From: JBOHHM01 sp050725495
Lineage (GTDB): Bacteria > Pseudomonadota > Gammaproteobacteria > Burkholderiales > Burkholderiaceae_C
Length of the DNA stretch: 8,277 nucleotides
Direction of reading: 5' to 3'
Assembly: GCA_050725495.1 (NCBI GenBank)
Contig: JBOHHM010000214.1
Span: forward strand, 1-8,277
Shown: one piece after another, positions 5,573 through 8,277 of the stretch
How the letters are laid out: each line of letters opens with the position of its first letter
How positions within the stretch are numbered: the first letter of the stretch is position 1
The notes under the pieces: generated by a model
Database searches by the model: none
Told to the model about the DNA's origin: nothing
The model's input: only the letters and a program-made list of their open reading frames with translations
Position numbers and translations under genes: made by a program

Positions 5573-8050
5573 ATGATCTGGTTGAAACGCACGGCCTGGG
5601 CGCTGCTGGCCATGGTGGTCTTGCTCGCCGCGGCAGCCGCTGTGTATGTCAAGCTAAGCTTTCCCGCGCTCGATGGCGAGGTCAAGCTGGCCGCGCTGGC
5701 CGCGCCGCTGACGGTACAGCGCGATGCAGCCGACGTGACGCATATCAAGGCCCAGTCTGCGCGCGATGCCTGGCTCGCACTCGGCTATATCCACGCGCAG
5801 GAGCGCGGCTGGCAGCTCGAATTCAACCGCCGGGTGATGCGCGGCGAATTGTCGGAAGTGTTTGGCGAGGCCACGCTGGAGACCGACAAGCTGATGCGCA
5901 CACTGGGCATCATGGTCGCCGCCCGGGCCCAATTGGCAGCCTTGCCCGCCGACGCGCGCGACGCTTTGCAGGCCTACAGCGACGGCATCAACGCGTTCCA
6001 TGCGAGCACCTCGCAAGCGCTGTCGCCGGAATTCCAGCTGCTCGGACTCAAACCCGGTCGTTCGGGCCCGGCCTGGGAGCCCGCCGACAGCGTGGGCTGG
6101 TCGATCATGATGGCGCTGGACCTGGGCGGCAACTGGGGCACCGAGTTTGCGCGGCTGTCGTCGGCCAAGGTGCTCGATACCCAGCGTTTGTGGCAGCTGT
6201 TTCCGCCATACCCCGGCGAGCCCCCGGTCTCGACAAGCGATTTCTCCAGGCTCTATGCCGAACTCGGTGTGTACCGCTCGCAGCCACCGAATGCTTCAAA
6301 AACTGTAGCGGCTCACGACGTGAATATGAGGGCCAACGGACTGTTTGATAAACAGATCGCAGCACAAATGCAAAGCTGGGCAAGCGAGCTGGCGCATAAC
6401 GCCGGCAATGTGGAAGGCAAGGGCAGCAACAACTGGGTGGTGGCGGGCACCTTCACCACCAGCGGCAAACCCTTGCTGGCCAATGACCCGCATCTGGGAC
6501 TCAGTGCCCCGGCGATCTGGTACTTTGCGAGACTGCAGGCGCCAGGGCTGGAGGTCGTCGGCGCCACCTTGCCCGGCCTGCCGTTCGTGGTGTTGGGCCG
6601 CACCGACAAGGTGGCCTGGGGTTTCACCAACACCGGCCCCGATGTGCAAGATCTCTACCTGGAGCAGATCAATCCGGCCAACCCTCAGCAGTACAAGACG
6701 CCGCAGGGTTGGGCCGAGTTCAAGACCCGCGCCGAAGTCATCAAGGTCAAGAAGCAGCCCGACGTCGCGCTGGTGGTACGCGAAACCCGCCACGGCCCGG
6801 TGCTCAGCGACGCGCAGAAGTCCCATGCCGACCTGCTGGACCTCAGCAAGTACGTGCTGGCGCTGCGCTGGAGCGCCCTGGACGCGGACAACCGCACCGT
6901 GCTCGCTGGCCTCAAGTCCAACCGCGCGCAGTCGGTCGACGAGCTGCTTGCGGCCTATGCCGACCATCACTCGCCCATGCAAAGCGTGGTGATGGCCGAT
7001 GTCAGCGGCCGGATCGCCTTCAAGGCGGTGGGCAGGCTGCCCCTGCGCAAGCCCGACAACGATATCAGGGGCATCGCCCCATCCCCCGGCTGGCAGTCGC
7101 GCTACGATTGGGACGGCTGGCTGCCCTATGGCGAAACGCCGCAGGATGACGGACGCAAGGGCTGGGTTGCCACGGCCAATCAGCGCATCACAGCGCCCGA
7201 CTACCCGCATTTCATCGGTCAAGACTGGGTGGTTCCTTACCGCTTTGACCGCATCGAGCAGCTGCTGGCTGCCAGGCCCCGGCACGACATGGCCAGCATG
7301 CGGGCCATGCAAGCTGACCTGTTGTCGCCGGCCACGCGCAAGCTGCTGCCCTATCTGCAGAAGACATCCTCCAGTCATCCGCTGGCCGCCGCCGCGCAAG
7401 ACCAGCTCCAGCGCTTTGACAGCGCCATGCGCGCCGACAGCGCCGCGGCGCTGATTTTTGCCGTGTGGGCCGATGAAACGGCGCGCGGCCTGATCGCCCC
7501 GAAATTGGGGGCGGCGCGCTTCAAGGCGCTCTACGGCAAGCGGCATTTCCGCGCCACGGTCGAGCATGTGCTGCTCAACAACGACACCTGGTGGTGCGCG
7601 CCGAAGTCGTGCGCCGAGCAGTCCACGGCCGCGCTGGACCGGGCACTGGACCGCCTGCAGGTGCTGTACGGCAGCGATGTCTCCCAATGGCAGTGGGGCC
7701 AGGCCCATGTGGCGCTCAGCAACCATCGGCCCTTCGGCAACGTGGCGGCACTGTCGCCATTTTTTGATGTGACCGTCCCGACCGGTGGCGACCCGTTCAC
7801 CGTCAATGCGGGGCAGTATTGGCCGAACGACGACAAGACGCCCTTCGCCAACCGCCACGCGGCTTCGCTGCGCGCGCTCTATGACCTGGCCAACCTGGAG
7901 AACTCGCAGTTCATCTACCAGACCGGCCAGAGCGGACTCGTCTTTTCAGACCGCTACCGCGACATGAGCCCCAGCTGGGCCAAGGTGCAGTACCGCCCGC
8001 TGCAGCTGAACCCTTCAGAGATTCGCCACACGCTGAGGCTGCAGCCCTGA
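5573..8050 (+). CDS. Penicillin acylase family Ntn-hydrolase (family S45)
   Basis: Encodes 825 residues. An N-terminal MIWLKR followed by a hydrophobic segment (8-27) is a signal peptide or membrane anchor, so the enzyme acts in the periplasm. SFPALDG and the following PLTVQRDAADVTHIKA and ALGYIHAQERGWQLEFNRR (69-87) are typical of the alpha chain. The autocatalytic site and nucleophile is S285 in GKGSNNWVVAG, which would start a 541-residue beta chain after self-cleavage. DPHLGL (305-310), GFTNTGPDVQD (350-360), the presumed oxyanion Asn N536 in ATANQRI, R557/R560 in VPYRFDRI and WQWGQAH (706-712) complete the family pattern. The family cleaves amide bonds of acylated compounds such as penicillins, acyl-homoserine lactones or cyclic lipopeptides; which one cannot be read here. 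A repeat-like 17-mer is translated at 241-246, about 40 residues before S285, in the region that acts as a removable spacer in relatives. Probably co-transcribed with the cyclase. Confidence 0.93.
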   Translation: MIWLKRTAWALLAMVVLLAAAAAVYVKLSFPALDGEVKLAALAAPLTVQRDAADVTHIKAQSARDAWLALGYIHAQERGWQLEFNRRVMRGELSEVFGEATLETDKLMRTLGIMVAARAQLAALPADARDALQAYSDGINAFHASTSQALSPEFQLLGLKPGRSGPAWEPADSVGWSIMMALDLGGNWGTEFARLSSAKVLDTQRLWQLFPPYPGEPPVSTSDFSRLYAELGVYRSQPPNASKTVAAHDVNMRANGLFDKQIAAQMQSWASELAHNAGNVEGKGSNNWVVAGTFTTSGKPLLANDPHLGLSAPAIWYFARLQAPGLEVVGATLPGLPFVVLGRTDKVAWGFTNTGPDVQDLYLEQINPANPQQYKTPQGWAEFKTRAEVIKVKKQPDVALVVRETRHGPVLSDAQKSHADLLDLSKYVLALRWSALDADNRTVLAGLKSNRAQSVDELLAAYADHHSPMQSVVMADVSGRIAFKAVGRLPLRKPDNDIRGIAPSPGWQSRYDWDGWLPYGETPQDDGRKGWVATANQRITAPDYPHFIGQDWVVPYRFDRIEQLLAARPRHDMASMRAMQADLLSPATRKLLPYLQKTSSSHPLAAAAQDQLQRFDSAMRADSAAALIFAVWADETARGLIAPKLGAARFKALYGKRHFRATVEHVLLNNDTWWCAPKSCAEQSTAALDRALDRLQVLYGSDVSQWQWGQAHVALSNHRPFGNVAALSPFFDVTVPTGGDPFTVNAGQYWPNDDKTPFANRHAASLRALYDLANLENSQFIYQTGQSGLVFSDRYRDMSPSWAKVQYRPLQLNPSEIRHTLRLQP
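6293..6309. repeat. 17-bp GCT..TAGC element inside the acylase gene
   Basis: GCTTCAAAAACTGTAGC matches the element at 1-17 at 13 of 17 positions. It is translated as A241-S-K-T-V-A246, in the same codon phase as the copy in ldcA. It lies in a locally less GC-rich stretch (about 6285-6365) just upstream of the predicted self-cleavage site, where insertions should be tolerated. Confidence 0.42.
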
Positions 8051-8084
8051 AGGACTCGGTTCCGGGCAGCGGCGGTCGTCGGAT

Positions 8085-8101
8085 GCTATTTTTTTGAAAG
8101 C
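8085..8101. repeat. 17-bp GCTA..AGC element with T7 tract after the acylase gene
   Basis: GCTATTTTTTTGAAAGC has the length and ends of the 17-mers at 1, 1945 and 6293 but ends in AAGC instead of TAGC. Its T7 run lies 39 nt after the acylase stop and could help termination on the plus strand. Membership in the repeat group is tentative. Confidence 0.3.
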
Positions 8102-8148
8102 GACTTCGCCGTGCGAGAGCGGGCAGGGGGCAAGCCCAAGGGGTCTAC

Positions 8149-8275
8149 AACAGTGTTACGTGCCACGCTGTTTCGGAGGGCTCCACTCACGCTAGTCGGA
8201 CGGCGATGTCCCAGGGTTCTATAGGCTGGACGTGGACCCTGAAGTAGTCGGGACGGAGGTGGTTCGTAGTGGAGC
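8149..8275. other. Cluster of possible RNA helices at the window end
   Basis: Three 8-bp pairings can coexist: AACAGTGT (8149-8156) with ACGCTGTT (8165-8172, one G-U); GCTCCACT (8180-8187) with AGTGGAGC (8268-8275, perfect); and inside the latter CAGGGTTC (8212-8219) with GGACCCTG (8234-8241, one G-U). GGAC (8198-8201) with GTCC (8208-8211) adds a short hairpin. Together they draw a hairpin followed by a closed multi-branch shape. In GC-rich DNA such pairings arise often by chance, and no known family is recognised. Confidence 0.2.
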
Positions 8276-8277
8276 GG

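Larger units (their letters stand above)
8051..8277. other. 227-nt region after the acylase gene, no gene recognised
   Basis: No open frame of note and no recognisable RNA family. It starts with the acylase downstream region and a T7 tract (8089-8095), the closest thing to a terminator, but the only hairpin before it is weak (TCCGG at 8061-8065 with TCGGA at 8079-8083, one G-U pair). The rest holds several possible helices, described separately. The window ends inside this region, so a gene may begin just beyond. Confidence 0.5.

Noticed and set aside
6296..7858. 520-codon minus-strand frame opposite the acylase
   Set aside because: Shadow of the acylase gene, whose plus-strand reading has the full family pattern.
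4534..8050. Pycsar- or CBASS-like defence operon suggested by a nucleotide cyclase
   Set aside because: The cyclase has adenine-selecting K51 and D108 and an FHA domain, and the neighbours are an acylase and an aldehyde dehydrogenase rather than cyclic-nucleotide-sensing effectors.
1..8277. CRISPR arrays, insertion sequences, tRNA or rRNA genes
   Set aside because: No regularly spaced repeats, transposase frames, terminal inverted repeats or RNA gene signatures were seen on either strand.

Overview
The window is GC-rich (clearly above 60 percent in coding parts) and reads as a chromosomal segment of a betaproteobacterium, most likely Burkholderiales, family Comamonadaceae (Polaromonas, Rhodoferax or Acidovorax type). 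This rests on codon use, on the look of the proteins, and on short GCTA..TAGC elements that I associate from memory with that family. No phage, plasmid, insertion sequence, CRISPR array, tRNA or rRNA is recognisable.

Layout. (1) 20-2406, plus strand: one open frame fuses a complete tRNA adenosine deaminase (TadA) to a complete DhlA-like haloalkane dehalogenase. A 50-nt gap separates it from an LD-carboxypeptidase gene (ldcA). (2) 2414-2758, minus strand: a small conserved-looking protein of unknown function, convergent with ldcA at a 7-nt gap. (3) 2759-3058: a 300-nt divergent intergenic region with weak promoter-like sequences and a 9-bp inverted repeat. (4) 3059-4479, plus strand: an aldehyde dehydrogenase whose last 38 codons are out of frame through loss of about one base near 4361. 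(5) 4534-5487, plus: a soluble class III adenylate cyclase with a C-terminal FHA domain. (6) 5573-8050, plus: a membrane-targeted penicillin acylase family Ntn-hydrolase with a strong ribosome binding site. (7) 8051-8277: no gene; a T7 tract and a cluster of possible RNA helices.

The genes do not form one obvious pathway. TadA is housekeeping (tRNA-Arg wobble editing) and LdcA belongs to murein recycling. The dehalogenase, aldehyde dehydrogenase and acylase are accessory hydrolytic or oxidative enzymes, and the cyclase-FHA protein is a signalling protein. A haloalkane dehalogenase makes alcohols that could end as aldehydes, but nothing here shows that this aldehyde dehydrogenase serves that route.

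I do not see a clear new multi-gene system. The points most worth a second look are the TadA-dehalogenase fusion with a T7 slippery tract at the junction, the 17-bp GCT..AGC elements (two of them read in the same phase inside protein linkers), and the frameshift in the aldehyde dehydrogenase.
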